NCBI RefSeq assembly: GCF_900130015.1
Contig: NZ_FQXS01000011.1
Span: 1-64,000, forward strand
Length of the DNA: 64,000 nt
DNA from: Desulfofustis glycolicus DSM 9705
GTDB lineage: Bacteria; Desulfobacterota; Desulfobulbia; Desulfobulbales; Desulfocapsaceae
Direction of reading: 5' to 3'
A program made the position numbers and the translations under genes. The first letter of the stretch is position 1, and the number at the start of each line of letters is the position of its first letter. This document shows, piece by piece, positions 39,078 to 48,419 of the stretch. A model generated the notes under the pieces. That model was not told the origin of the DNA, made no database searches, and saw nothing but the letters and a program-made list of their open reading frames with translations.

Positions 39078-40024
39078 GAACCGTCCTCCACCAGCGCCAG
39101 CGCAGCGGTGAAATCGGCCGGTAACGGAGCCTCGAACACGAGATTTTCACCGCTTACCGGGTGAGCAAAACAAAGTCTCCAGGCGTGCAGCATCTGGCGA
39201 GGAAAACGCTCATTTTTCCGATTGCTGCCGTACAGTCGGTCGCCGACAACAGGATGGCCGATGGCGGCGAGATGCACGCGGATCTGGTGGGTGCGGCCTG
39301 TTTCAATGGTTACTTCCAACAAACTGATTTGGTGAAAGACCTGGCGCACCCGCCATCTACTTATTGCGGATCGACCGTTGGCAGGACAAACCGCCATTTT
39401 CTGCCGGTGCACGGGATGCCGGCCTATCGGCGCCTCGACCGTTCCCTGGCTATCTCCGGGAACCCCATGCACCAACGCCAGATAGGTCTTGTCAACGCGA
39501 CGCTCCTTGAAGGCGCTAACGAGCTGTCGATGAACAGCAGCGGTCCGGGCGACGACGAGCACGCCGGAGGTATCTTTGTCCAATCGATGAACGATCCCCG
39601 GACGCGCGGCATCACCGACTCCGGCCAGTGCCCGGAACCGATACAGCAGACCGTTGATCAGGGTGCCGTCGCGATTACCACTGCCGGGATGGACGACCAA
39701 TCCCGGCGGCTTGGCCACCACCAGGAGTGCATCGTCTTCGTGCAACACGGTAAAGTCCACGGGTTGGGCACGAGGCGCAACGGTTTCCGCCGCTTCCGCG
39801 GCAAGATGCCCGGCGATTACATCGCCGCCCTTCAACCGATGCCCTGCTTTGACGGCAGTCCCGTTGAGCACGATCGATCCGGCTTTGACGGCAGCGATGA
39901 TCCGGGCTCGCGAAGAGGCGGGCAACATGCGTACCAGAAAATGATCAAGGCGAGTCCCGTGATAACCATCGGGAACCGTAAATGAAACCGGTGCGGAATC
40001 GGTGTGCGCTATAGGCTGTGCCAT
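39071..40024 (-). CDS. rluD: 23S rRNA pseudouridine synthase, RluD type
   Basis: 317 aa. An N-terminal S4-like RNA-binding domain (about 20-85, TRLDHFLVRMLPASSRARII) is followed by the RluA-family catalytic domain with HRLDKDTSGVLVVARTAA, which contains the catalytic Asp, plus VVHPGSGNRDGTLINGLLYR and GRTHQIRVHLAAIGHPVVGD. RluD modifies helix 69 of 23S rRNA; assignment to RluD over RluC rests on the S4 domain and length, not on experiment. Confidence 0.9.
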   Translation of the reverse strand: MAQPIAHTDSAPVSFTVPDGYHGTRLDHFLVRMLPASSRARIIAAVKAGSIVLNGTAVKAGHRLKGGDVIAGHLAAEAAETVAPRAQPVDFTVLHEDDALLVVAKPPGLVVHPGSGNRDGTLINGLLYRFRALAGVGDAARPGIVHRLDKDTSGVLVVARTAAVHRQLVSAFKERRVDKTYLALVHGVPGDSQGTVEAPIGRHPVHRQKMAVCPANGRSAISRWRVRQVFHQISLLEVTIETGRTHQIRVHLAAIGHPVVGDRLYGSNRKNERFPRQMLHAWRLCFAHPVSGENLVFEAPLPADFTAALALVEDGSC

Positions 40025-40079
40025 GAATGTGGACGAGCCAGGACGGATGACGACAAGCGGAAAGGGTGGAACAACTCGT

Positions 40080-40559
40080 TCAGGTAAAGATGTTTTCTAT
40101 CTTTCTGCAAATTTTATCTTCTTCCACATCCTGGGCAATGGATAATTCCTTGACCAGTAAGCCCTTGGCGGTATCGAGCATTTTCCGTTCACCGTAGGAG
40201 AGATCCTTGTCGGCACTGAGAAGAAACAGGTCACGCAGGACGGCGGCAACCTCGAAAATCGAGCCCGTCTTGATCTTCTCCATATATTCACGGTAACGGC
40301 GATTCCAGGTCTGGGAATCGATTTCGATCGCCCGGTCTTTCAGGATGTCAATAACTTCCAACGCTTCCTGCTTGTTGACGATTGATCGCAGACCAACATG
40401 CTCACTGCTCGCCGTAGGGATCATGATCCTCATTGAATTCCCAAGGATTTCGAGCACATAAAAGGTCTGGTTGGTACCTGCTACTTTCTGGCTTTCAATC
40501 GCTCTGATAACCCCGACACCATGGGCGGGATAGACTGCCATATCACCTTCTGCAAACAC
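40080..40559 (-). CDS. CarD/CdnL-family RNA polymerase-binding regulator
   Basis: About 159 aa. The CarD N-terminal Tudor-like domain (EGDMAVYPAHGVGVIRAIES) binds the RNA polymerase beta subunit; the rest is a helical DNA-contact domain (RSIVNKQEALEVIDILKDRA, RYREYMEKIKTGSIFEVAAV, LSYGERKMLDTAK). It stabilises open promoter complexes, often at rRNA promoters. I choose GTG 40559 because AGGGGG lies seven bases upstream and the family begins V-F-x-x-G-D; the ATG at 40592 would lengthen it by 11 residues. Confidence 0.9.
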   Translation of the reverse strand: MFAEGDMAVYPAHGVGVIRAIESQKVAGTNQTFYVLEILGNSMRIMIPTASSEHVGLRSIVNKQEALEVIDILKDRAIEIDSQTWNRRYREYMEKIKTGSIFEVAAVLRDLFLLSADKDLSYGERKMLDTAKGLLVKELSIAQDVEEDKICRKIENIFT

Positions 40560-40868
40560 CGCAATCCCCCTGGACAGATGAATAGTAAACAACGAAAACG
40601 GCCCGTGCAGGCCGGCACCTTCGTGAGCGTATCTGGTTCATGTGGCAATCACGGGTGGACGGATCAAAGCTGCTGATCCACTCCAATGTTGGAAATGAGT
40701 AAAGCGCTCAGACAGAACTGGACTATACCACGATTTTTTGAAAATAGCCTGTTTTTTTGGCGTGCCGCGCCCGAAGGCGCGCACAGAGAGCCTCGTGATA
40801 GCGGTAACCGGCCGAAATCACCTTGCCTCTGACAAGCGGGATGGGGGTGGTGAGAAATGCAGAATTGC

Positions 40869-41465
40869 TCACTTGATACGGTTCAGCATTGTTCGTGCCT
40901 GAGCCAAATCGCCACCGAGCAAGGGGTCGAGTCCCGCTTCGATCTGGCCGAATCGTTCTGCCATCAGCTCAAGTTCTTCGGTGGAAAAACGGGAAAGCAC
41001 ATAGGCGTCGACCGGCATCTCCGGGTGCACCGTAGCAGTTCCGGGCCGGCCGATACCGATTTTCAGCCGGACAAAATCACCGCAACCGAGATGCTGGACA
41101 ATCGACTTGATGCCGTTATGCCCGCCGCTACCGCCTCCTGTAACCACTTTGACCCGGCCCGGGGCCATGTCGATATCGTCATGAACAACAATCAGTCGTG
41201 CCGGTTCGATGGAGTAAAACCGTGCAAAAGCGGCGACTGAGCGGCCGCTCAGGTTCATAAAGGTCTGAGGTTTTACGAGAAATACCCGGCGCTGTCCGAT
41301 GCTGCAGCGGAGCAGCTGGGCCTCCCACTTTGTTGTCTGAAAAGCACCATTGACCCGATCGGCGAGAAAGTCGACGAAGAGAAAGCCGACATTGTGTCTG
41401 GTCAACCGATAATTCGGGCCTGGATTGCCCAGACCGATAATCGCGGAAGTCTCTTCGGCCATCAT
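40869..41465 (-). CDS. pth: Peptidyl-tRNA hydrolase
   Basis: 198 aa. Frees tRNA from peptidyl-tRNA dropped by ribosomes. It has IIGLGNPGPNYRLTRHNVGF with the catalytic His, KPQTFMNLSGRSVAAF and VHDDIDMAPGRVKVVTGGGSGGHNGIKSI, all classic. Separated from rplY by a strong terminator, so although the two are neighbours as in many bacteria they are probably separate transcripts here. Confidence 0.95.
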   Translation of the reverse strand: MMAEETSAIIGLGNPGPNYRLTRHNVGFLFVDFLADRVNGAFQTTKWEAQLLRCSIGQRRVFLVKPQTFMNLSGRSVAAFARFYSIEPARLIVVHDDIDMAPGRVKVVTGGGSGGHNGIKSIVQHLGCGDFVRLKIGIGRPGTATVHPEMPVDAYVLSRFSTEELELMAERFGQIEAGLDPLLGGDLAQARTMLNRIK

Positions 41466-41515
41466 CCGTGTCCGACTGGTGGGTAAACCGGCGGTAAAAC
41501 ATCCTGTGTCGAAAT

Positions 41516-41555
41516 AAAAACATCCGAAAAGGACGAGTCCTTTTCGGATGTTTTT
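41516..41555. terminator. Strong bidirectional intrinsic terminator between rplY and pth
   Basis: Exact 18-bp arms AAAAACATCCGAAAAGGA / TCCTTTTCGGATGTTTTT with a four-base CGAG loop, A tract on one side and T tract on the other. It lies between the rplY stop and the pth start. Confidence 0.85.
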
Positions 41556-41591
41556 ATTGGCGGGTGAACCTGGCTTGCCGGTCGTTTACGC

Positions 41592-42146
41592 TCAAGGGGC
41601 AACGATTGAGATACAGACGTCATCCGGATCACTGACCAGGGTAACGCTCTCAGGAACGGCCAATTGCCCGGCAGTAATTTTGTCGCCGATGGCCAGCGGC
41701 CGCACATTGACCTCGCAATCGTCGGGAATATCGAGCGGCAGGCCTTTGAGCTGAATGGCGGTGTTTTCAATCGTCTGGATGCCGCCGAACTCGACTCCTT
41801 TAGCCTTACCGGTAAAACGGAGCGGTACGGAAAAAACCGCCGGCTTATCGAGGTCGATTTCCTGAAAATCCGCATGGAACAGAAAATCACGCACCGGATC
41901 GGACTGGAGTTCTTTGACGATGACATTACGCTCCGAACCGTCGTCGATCTTCAGGGTCAACACCGCATTGCGTCCCTGCAGGTCAACAAGTTCCTGAAAC
42001 AGCTCTTTTGTTTCAAACTGCAGAGGCATGGCCTCTTTGCCGTGGCCATAAGCGATTGCCGGCGTCCGACCGGCTGCACGCAGCCGTCGCATCGGCCCTT
42101 TGCCGAACGAGTCTCTGAGCGCTGCCGTTAATTCCTTCCTGATCAT
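41592..42146 (-). CDS. rplY: Ribosomal protein bL25, Ctc type
   Basis: 184 aa, the long form: an N-terminal 5S rRNA-binding bL25 domain (LTAALRDSFGKGPMRRLRAA, GRTPAIAYGH) plus a C-terminal TL5/Ctc beta domain (about 95-180, FTGKAKGVEFGGIQTIENTA). The segment VRDFLFHADFQEID is the conserved end of the first domain. It follows prs, as in many bacteria, and ends at a strong terminator. Confidence 0.93.
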   Translation of the reverse strand: MIRKELTAALRDSFGKGPMRRLRAAGRTPAIAYGHGKEAMPLQFETKELFQELVDLQGRNAVLTLKIDDGSERNVIVKELQSDPVRDFLFHADFQEIDLDKPAVFSVPLRFTGKAKGVEFGGIQTIENTAIQLKGLPLDIPDDCEVNVRPLAIGDKITAGQLAVPESVTLVSDPDDVCISIVAP

Positions 42147-42333
42147 CCTGTCCTCCTTCGTCCGGATTTCGTTTCCTCATGCAGAAGAAGCGGTACCGTC
42201 GTTGTTTTCAAACGTTGTTTTTCTCAGACGGTATATCGTCTATCGTCGTTGTAGCATGAATCAAAATATCCCGAACCTGCCGCAGCTGAAATCAGCCCAG
42301 CGGGAACGGGTATCAACTCCGCAGATGCGGCGG

Positions 42334-43260
42334 TTAGACAAATAATGAACTGACCGAATCTTCATTGTGGATTCGGTGAATGGCCTCGGCAAGCAACGCC
42401 GATACCGACAATACTTTTATTTTTTCACAGGCTCGGGCCGCATCGCGCAAGGGGATGGTGTTAGTCACCACCAGCGACTTGATTCCCGACCCGGTGATAC
42501 GCTCGATAGCCGGACCTGATAGGACCGGGTGGGTACAACAGGCATGAACTTCTCTTGCCCCGTGCTCGAGCAAGGTCTGCGCGCCGTTGCACAAGGTGCC
42601 CGCGGTATCGACCATATCATCGAGCATAATGGCTATCTTGTCCTCTACATCGCCAATAACGTGCATGGCCTCACTCTGGTTCGGTCGATCACGCCGCTTA
42701 TCGATGATTGCCAGTCCGCAATTGAGCCGCTTGGCGAACGCCCTGGTCCGTTCGACACCACCGGCATCAGGAGAAACCATGATGATATTTTCGAAATTCT
42801 CTTTGATATACTTGATCAGTACCGGAGCCGCATACAGGTGATCCACCGGAATATTGAAAAAACCCTGGATCTGTCCGGCATGAAGATCCATGCACAGCAC
42901 CCGGCGAACCCCGACGGCCATCAGCATCTCGGCGACGACCTTGGCCGAAATGGGGACCCGCGGCGCCACCTTCCGATCCTGCCGTGCATACCCGTAATAC
43001 GGCAACACTGCGGTAATCCTTCTGGCCGAAGCACGCCGCAACGCATCTGCCATGATCACCAGTTCCATCAGGTGATCGTTGACCGGTGTACAGGTGGGCT
43101 GAACGATAAAGGCGTCGGTTCCGCGAACGTTCTCCTTGATCTCGACGAAAATTTCCCCATCGCTGAATTTCCGGACTTCCGCATCGGAAACCGTCATCTC
43201 GAGGTGTTTGGCAATTTCTTGTGCCATCAAGAAATTGGCATTGCCGGAGAAAATTTTCAT
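42334..43260 (-). CDS. prs: Ribose-phosphate pyrophosphokinase
   Basis: 308 aa from ATG 43260, matching the family start MKIFSGNAN. It makes PRPP from ribose 5-phosphate and ATP for purine, pyrimidine, His and Trp synthesis. Blocks seen are [60 protein letters not shown] and the PRPP loop [16 protein letters not shown]. Longer in-frame starts up to 43323 read toward the tRNA remnant and are rejected. The ispE / tRNA-Gln / prs order is commonly conserved. Confidence 0.95.
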   Translation of the reverse strand: MKIFSGNANFLMAQEIAKHLEMTVSDAEVRKFSDGEIFVEIKENVRGTDAFIVQPTCTPVNDHLMELVIMADALRRASARRITAVLPYYGYARQDRKVAPRVPISAKVVAEMLMAVGVRRVLCMDLHAGQIQGFFNIPVDHLYAAPVLIKYIKENFENIIMVSPDAGGVERTRAFAKRLNCGLAIIDKRRDRPNQSEAMHVIGDVEDKIAIMLDDMVDTAGTLCNGAQTLLEHGAREVHACCTHPVLSGPAIERITGSGIKSLVVTNTIPLRDAARACEKIKVLSVSALLAEAIHRIHNEDSVSSLFV

Positions 43261-43326
43261 AACATTACCACCCATATCACTAATCCTGTAATCTCGTTGA
43301 TATCGTCGAGCACTGCGTAACATTGT

Positions 43327-43402
43327 TGTGGCTGGGGCGGCAGGATTCGAACCCGTCGCGCACAGCGCGAAAAACTGTGGCTGGGGCGGCAGGATTCGAA
43401 CC
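43327..43402. repeat. 27-bp direct repeat of the tRNA-Gln 3' end
   Basis: 43327-43353 and 43376-43402 are identical over 27 bases (tgtggctggggcggcaggat + tcgaacc), 49 bases apart. The right copy is the T-arm, acceptor and CCA of the functional tRNA-Gln; the left copy is a remnant lying just downstream of it. Confidence 0.85.
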
Positions 43403-43453
43403 TACGAAATGCCGGGATCAAAACCCGGTGCCTTACCGCTTGGCTACGCCCCA
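43378..43453 (-). tRNA. tRNA-Gln (anticodon TTG)
   Basis: 76 bases with encoded CCA. Acceptor stem TGGGGCG / CGCCCCA, D-arm GCCAAGCGGTAAGGC, anticodon stem-loop CCGGGTTTTGATCCCGG with anticodon TTG, T-arm GTAGGTTCGAATCCTGC, discriminator G then CCA. The 5' ten bases overlap the 3' end of ispE, whose TAG stop is inside the acceptor/D-junction region, so the tRNA must be cut from the ispE transcript or have a promoter inside ispE. The cognate synthetase gene glnS is at 48.4 kb. Confidence 0.95.
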
Positions 43454-44382
43454 GCAGCAACTCTGGTCAGGAAGACTGTGCCGGCAAACTCCGCCGCAAT
43501 GCGTTCGGCCACCGTTGTCAATGAGGCCTCCGTATAGAGACGCTCGGCAAACAGGCCAAACACCGTCGGACCACTGCCACTCATCAGTGCTCCTTCGGCA
43601 CCCGCCCGCAGCAGTTCTGTCTTGATCCGGCCGATGACCGGCCAACGCTCTACGGCAACACGTTCCAGGTCATTGACCAAGTGTGCCGGAGAAACAGCGG
43701 TCCGTTCATTAATACGAAAACCACGAATTTTAGATTTTTTCCCCTTTGTTGTCAATGCGTAATTTTCAAAAACCGTCTTCGTCGATACGGCAAAACCCGG
43801 ATTGACGAGCAGTACGAAGAATCCCTGCAACGATGCGGTTTCGATAAGCACCTCGCCGATACCGGTGGCCTCGACAGCTGTCGCCCGGTGGACAAAAAAA
43901 GGGACATCAGCGCCAAGCGAACAACCGAGTTCGATCAATTCCCGCTGACTGAACGGCTCGAGCAACAAGCCGTTGAGAGCCCGCAGTACAGCGCCGGCAT
44001 CGCTGCTGCCGCCGCCAAGACCGGCAGCCACCGGAATCCGCTTGACAAGCTCTATCTCGACACCGCAACAATCCGTGCTTGCCGCTGCCTGCAGGAAACA
44101 CTCCGCCGCCCGAGCCGCCAGGTTGTCTCCAGCCGACTGCAGGTCAGGATCGTCGCAGCGGCAGACGATTCCCGGTCGCTCGGTAACCTGCAGCTCAAGT
44201 CGATCGCAGAGTTCAAGTTTCTGCATGCGGGTGACCAGGTCATGGTAACCGTCAGGTCGCTGCCCGATCACATGCAGCGTGAGATTGATTTTTGCCGGCG
44301 CCCGGAGGCTGAAGGGCCGCTGCCCGATGACCCCGGGACGCCAGGCACGGCGTACCTTTGTGCCGAGATGCCTGCTTTTCAC
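43444..44382 (-). CDS. ispE: 4-diphosphocytidyl-2-C-methyl-D-erythritol kinase
   Basis: 312 aa, GHMP kinase of the MEP isoprenoid pathway. APAKINLTLHVIGQRPDGYH is the family start motif, VAAGLGGGSSDAGAVLRAL the ATP-binding loop, and GALMSGSGPTVFGLF the C-terminal motif. The first 22 residues from the ATG precede the conserved core and may be an over-long start. Its last codons and stop overlap tRNA-Gln by ten bases. The same pathway's dxs and ispA lie 20 kb to the left. Confidence 0.94.
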   Translation of the reverse strand: MKSRHLGTKVRRAWRPGVIGQRPFSLRAPAKINLTLHVIGQRPDGYHDLVTRMQKLELCDRLELQVTERPGIVCRCDDPDLQSAGDNLAARAAECFLQAAASTDCCGVEIELVKRIPVAAGLGGGSSDAGAVLRALNGLLLEPFSQRELIELGCSLGADVPFFVHRATAVEATGIGEVLIETASLQGFFVLLVNPGFAVSTKTVFENYALTTKGKKSKIRGFRINERTAVSPAHLVNDLERVAVERWPVIGRIKTELLRAGAEGALMSGSGPTVFGLFAERLYTEASLTTVAERIAAEFAGTVFLTRVAAGA

Positions 44383-44390
44383 CGCTGGTT

Positions 44391-44720
44391 TTACGGTTTT
44401 TTCCTGACTGCATTGACAAAACGGATCTTGACATCATAGAGGATGTTTTTCAGCAGTTCGTTTTCCTCTTCCGTCAGGTTTCCTTTGGTTTTTTGTTCCA
44501 GCACAACCAGCGTGTCGATCGCGTGTCGGGCCAATTCGAAATTGACGACCCGTCCACCGGTTTCCGGATCTGCCAGTTCACCGAGGTGGTAGAGTGCGGA
44601 TGTGTTCAAAGACATGACAAAGGTCGAAAAGGTGACCTCGGGCATGACGCATCGTCCCTGCTGATCGGGAACCTTGCCTTCGCCGCAGGGTGCTTTGTCG
44701 GTTTTCTGTTCGCTCATCAT
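44391..44720 (-). CDS. DUF1844 family protein
   Basis: 109 aa, function unknown. The DUF1844 core is clear: VTFSTFVMSLNTSALYHLGE, NFELARHAIDTLVVLEQKTK, GNLTEEENELLKNILYD. The N-terminus has a Cys pair (CGEGKVPDQQGRC). Predicted mostly helical and cytoplasmic. AGGACC precedes the tandem ATGs; the first (44720) is used. It lies eight bases before ispE, so likely shares its transcript. No experimental role is known to me. Confidence 0.85.
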   Translation of the reverse strand: MMSEQKTDKAPCGEGKVPDQQGRCVMPEVTFSTFVMSLNTSALYHLGELADPETGGRVVNFELARHAIDTLVVLEQKTKGNLTEEENELLKNILYDVKIRFVNAVRKKP

Positions 44721-44779
44721 GGTCCTGTTTCCCCTCGCAGGTTGATAAAGGCGGATGAAGCCATAGTAGCCAGGCTCGA

Positions 44780-46363
44780 TCAGAGGTCGAGCGCCTGGGC
44801 ATCGGAAATGTTGTCGAGCGCCCGCACCCGCTCAAGCAGCTCGCTAGTGATCAATTGGTCGGTACCGAGAAAGATGATGTTTTGCTTGCTTTTCTCTTCC
44901 TGGCCGACCGTCATGCGCGAAATATTGACCCGGGCCTTGCCGAGCTCGGTCCCGAGCGCGCCGATCACGCCGGGCACATCGTTATTGAAGACGAGCAGCA
45001 TCGGTCCGGACGGCAAGGCCTCGAGACGGAATGTGTTGAGGCGTACCAGCCGTGGTTCGTTCTTGCCGAAAACGGTGCCGACCAGGACATTCTCGCCGGC
45101 ATCGGTGATCACCTTCACCGACAGCTGGTTGATGAAATCCTCGGTCCGGTCGGTTCTCGATTCGACGATCTTGATCCCCCGATCCCGCGCAATGATCGGT
45201 GCATTGACATAGTTGACCGCTTCTTTGAGGATCGGCATGAACAATCCCTTCAGGAAGGCGACCGTGATCGGGCTGATATTGAGGTCGGCCAGAGCCCCGC
45301 CGTATTCGAGCACCACCTCCTGGACCCCGCCGCGGGCCAGTTGCATGTGCATATTACCGAGCATTTCACCCAGGGTGATATACGGCCCGACCTGGGCCAA
45401 CACCTCATCGCTGACCGACGGCACGTTGACCGCATTGGTAACCGTGCCCTTGAGCAGGTAGTCCGCAACCTGTTCGGCGATGGCAACGGCCACATTCTCC
45501 TGGGCCTCGCTGGTCGAAGCGCCGAGATGCGGCGTACAGATGAAGTTGTCCAAGCCGAGCAACGGGCAATTTTCCAGCGTGGTCGGCTCCTGGGCATACA
45601 CGTCGAGTGCGGCGCCGGCGATCTGACCGCTCTTGAGCGCTTCGTACAGGGCAGCCTCATCACATACCCCGCCGCGGGCACAGTCGATGAGCATGCCGCT
45701 TGGTTTCATGGCGGCAAAGAACTCGGTCGACAGCAGGTGTTTGGTCTCCTTGGTGAGCGGCACATGCACAGAGATATAATCGGAGCGAGCCGCCAGCTCT
45801 TCGAGACCGACCAGTTCCACACCTATCTTTTCCGCCACCTCCCGCGGCATGTGCGGATCGTAGGCGATGGTCTTCATCTTCAGCCCCTGGGCCCGGTTGG
45901 CGGCAATGCTGCCGATCCGGCCGATGCCGACGACACCGAAGGTCTTGCCGCTCAGCTCGTGGCCCATGAATTTCTTCTTTTCCCACTTGCCGCTCTTCAT
46001 CGATGCGGTCGCCTGCGGAATATTGCGCGATAGGGCCATCATCATCGAAATAGCCAACTCGGCAGTGGTTGTTGCATTGCCGTCCGGAGCGTTCATGACG
46101 ATCACGCCTTTCTGGCTGGCAGCCGGTATATCGACATTATCGAGTCCGATACCGGCACGACCGACTACTTTCAGCCGGCTGGCGGACTCGAGCAGGTCGG
46201 CGGTAACCTTGGTGGCACTCCTGATAATCAGTCCCTCGTAACCACCGATGACCGCCTTGATCTCATCTGGCCCCAAGCCGGTCTTGACATCAACCTCCAA
46301 TCCCGCCTGTTTCAGGATATCGACCCCGACCTGAGCCAGGTTGTCACTGATTAAAACGCGCAT
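44780..46363 (-). CDS. serA: D-3-phosphoglycerate dehydrogenase, long form with ACT domain
   Basis: About 527 aa. First step of serine synthesis from 3-phosphoglycerate. The NAD-binding domain shows GVVGIGRIGSIAANRAQGLK and the catalytic set RSATKVTADLLE, ARGGVCDEAALYEALKSGQI and PHLGASTSEAQENVA. The intervening ASB domain (about 320-445) and the C-terminal ACT domain (LLVFNNDVPGVIGALGTELG) suggest feedback control by serine, as in other type 1 enzymes. ATG 46363 is preferred because GAGGAG lies five bases upstream; a GTG at 46369 is the alternative. Confidence 0.95.
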   Translation of the reverse strand: MRVLISDNLAQVGVDILKQAGLEVDVKTGLGPDEIKAVIGGYEGLIIRSATKVTADLLESASRLKVVGRAGIGLDNVDIPAASQKGVIVMNAPDGNATTTAELAISMMMALSRNIPQATASMKSGKWEKKKFMGHELSGKTFGVVGIGRIGSIAANRAQGLKMKTIAYDPHMPREVAEKIGVELVGLEELAARSDYISVHVPLTKETKHLLSTEFFAAMKPSGMLIDCARGGVCDEAALYEALKSGQIAGAALDVYAQEPTTLENCPLLGLDNFICTPHLGASTSEAQENVAVAIAEQVADYLLKGTVTNAVNVPSVSDEVLAQVGPYITLGEMLGNMHMQLARGGVQEVVLEYGGALADLNISPITVAFLKGLFMPILKEAVNYVNAPIIARDRGIKIVESRTDRTEDFINQLSVKVITDAGENVLVGTVFGKNEPRLVRLNTFRLEALPSGPMLLVFNNDVPGVIGALGTELGKARVNISRMTVGQEEKSKQNIIFLGTDQLITSELLERVRALDNISDAQALDL

Positions 46364-46369
46364 TTCCAC

Positions 46370-46915
46370 TCCTCGCTGACAAATCTCTCCACTGAATCGT
46401 CTGCCTGTGCCACAACAGGCACATCGACGAGCGCCACACCCTTTGCAGCACTAATAAACCGGAAAGTATACTGTTTCGTTAAAAAGAGGACAATCAAAAA
46501 TACCACCGTTTCACCGTCGCCCCCCTCTTTCACGCTTCGGCAACACCGATCTTTTCCGGCAGAGACGTTCATATCCGTTGAAGAAACCGGCGCAAAACGA
46601 TATAACCCCCCAGTGATTGAAGTCATGGGGGGTACCTGAAAATCAGTTTTACAGGCTGAAATCCCCGGGCTGGTTGGCTCTCTCGGAGGCTGCCTCGTGA
46701 AGGCCCGGCTGGGCGGAGAATCAACCAGCCCATCCGGCCACGATGCCGATTTTCATTGTTCATTGTGATGTCCCGTCATGGTGGTTATATGAAATGAATG
46801 CTAACATGAATGCTGTTCCCGGCATCACCAAGACCACCGCAATCCGTTGCCGGCAAGACCGATTGTCAAAGAGACCGGCAGGCCGAAGTACTACCAGACA
46901 CACCCAGGAATAATC
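46370..46915. other. Intergenic region between serA and gltX
   Basis: About 550 bases between divergent genes. It contains a family IV copy (46662-46726) joined to a family II copy (46736-46790). No supported CDS. AGGAA stands ahead of gltX. Confidence 0.5.
46662..46790. repeat. Composite of repeat families IV and II
   Basis: ccccgggctggttggctctc, ggaggctgcctcgtgaaggc, ccggctgggcggagaatcaa (family IV; compare 29456-29520) followed by cacgatgccgattttcattg, ttcattgtgatgtcccgtca, tggtgg (family II; compare 2500-2545 and 18667-18716). Confidence 0.65.
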
Positions 46916-48415
46916 ATGCAAGAAACCCGTCTTCGTTTTCCCCCCAGCCCGACCGGCTATCTGCACATCGGCGGTGCCCGAACGGCACTCTACAACTGGC
47001 TCTATGCCAGAAAGACCGGCGGCAAGCTGATCCTGCGCATTGAAGACACCGACGTCGACCGCTCCACCCGGGAATCGATCGACGGTATTATCGACGGCTT
47101 GACATGGCTCGGCATCGACTGGGACGAAGGGCCGTACTTCCAGACGGAATTCAGCGACGACCATCGCAGTGCAGCCGCCCGGTTCCTGGCCGACGGAGCT
47201 GCCTACAAATGCTTCTGCAGCAAAGAAGATCTCGAAGCAAAGCGGGAAGCGGCGCTGGCCGCCAAAGGCGATGTCCGTTACGACGGGACCTGCCGGACGT
47301 TGAGCAGGGAGGACCTTGCCGCCAAAGAGCGCGCCGGCCTGCCGTATGTGCTCCGCTTCAAGACACCGCACCGGGAAGGCACAATCGGATACGACGACAA
47401 GGTACTCGGCCGGATCGAGAGCAACTACCGGGAAATCGACGATTTTGTTGTCGTACGCTCCAATGGAGCACCGCTCTATCTGCTGTGCAACGTGGTCGAC
47501 GATATTCGCGATCGCATCACCCACGTGGTTCGCGGCCAGGACCACATGACCAACACCATCAAGCAATTGCTGCTCTATGAGGCGCTCGGCGCACCCATCC
47601 CGGTCTTCGCCCACATGCCGCTGACACTCGATACGAAGAAAGCGAAGATATCGAAACGGAGTCATGGCGAGATTGTCGCGGTCCAGTTTTACCGGGACCA
47701 CGGCTTCATCCCATGGGCCTTCAACAATTTCCTGGTACTGCTCGGCTGGTCGCCCGGAGACGATCGGGAATTCTTTTCCCGGGAAGAGCTCATCGAAGCC
47801 TTCAGCCTGGAACGAATCAACAAATCGGCATCGATCTTCAATTATCGCAAAGGCGACCCGAAGTTCTTCACCGATCCGAAAGCGATCGCCATCAATGAGC
47901 ACTACCTGCGAACCATGCCGATCGAGGAGTTGGCGCCCCTGGTCAAAGAGGAACTCACCACCGCCGGCCTCTGGGACAACGCCTACGATGCAGACCGACA
48001 CTCGTGGTTTCTGGCCACGATCGAATTGATCCGCAGCCGCTTCCATACCCTCAAAGACTTCAGCTCCCTCGGCAGGGCCTATTTCAGCGACGATTTCCAA
48101 ATCGACGAAAAGGCCTTTCGCAAGAATCTGGCCGCCACCCCGGATCTGCAGCTCTGGCTGCCCGAACTGGCCCGGGAGTATCAGGCAATGCCGGATTTTT
48201 CGCTGGCCGAGACCGAGCGGCTGGCCCGGGCCGCCGCAGAGCGAGCCGGCGTCAAACCGGGCATCGTTATCAACGCGATGCGTACCGTGCTCACCGGGCA
48301 ATTGGCAGGACCGTCGATGTTCGACATCCTGCTCGCCCTCGGCCGGGAAACCGTCGTCAAACGAATGCAGGCAACGCCCGAGCTTTATCACCCCTTTCAG
48401 CCCCAACAGCCCTGA
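46916..48415 (+). CDS. gltX: Glutamyl-tRNA synthetase
   Basis: About 499 aa, class I. HIGH motif in [25 protein letters not shown] equivalent in [20 protein letters not shown], and the anticodon-binding helical C-terminus. A Cys cluster CFCS...DGTC lies in the acceptor-binding insertion, the place of the zinc site of some GluRS. It charges tRNA-Glu. ATG 46916 with upstream AGGAA is used. glnS begins four bases after its stop, so both Glu- and Gln-tRNA charging are in one transcript. Confidence 0.95.
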   Translation: MQETRLRFPPSPTGYLHIGGARTALYNWLYARKTGGKLILRIEDTDVDRSTRESIDGIIDGLTWLGIDWDEGPYFQTEFSDDHRSAAARFLADGAAYKCFCSKEDLEAKREAALAAKGDVRYDGTCRTLSREDLAAKERAGLPYVLRFKTPHREGTIGYDDKVLGRIESNYREIDDFVVVRSNGAPLYLLCNVVDDIRDRITHVVRGQDHMTNTIKQLLLYEALGAPIPVFAHMPLTLDTKKAKISKRSHGEIVAVQFYRDHGFIPWAFNNFLVLLGWSPGDDREFFSREELIEAFSLERINKSASIFNYRKGDPKFFTDPKAIAINEHYLRTMPIEELAPLVKEELTTAGLWDNAYDADRHSWFLATIELIRSRFHTLKDFSSLGRAYFSDDFQIDEKAFRKNLAATPDLQLWLPELAREYQAMPDFSLAETERLARAAAERAGVKPGIVINAMRTVLTGQLAGPSMFDILLALGRETVVKRMQATPELYHPFQPQQP

Positions 48416-48419
48416 CGTG

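Noticed and set aside
43261-43323. Longer start for prs
   Set aside because: The extra residues precede the invariant MKIFSGNAN start and run toward the tRNA remnant.
43327-43353. A second tRNA-Gln gene
   Set aside because: Only the 3' 27 bases are present; there is no anticodon arm, D-arm or 5' acceptor strand.
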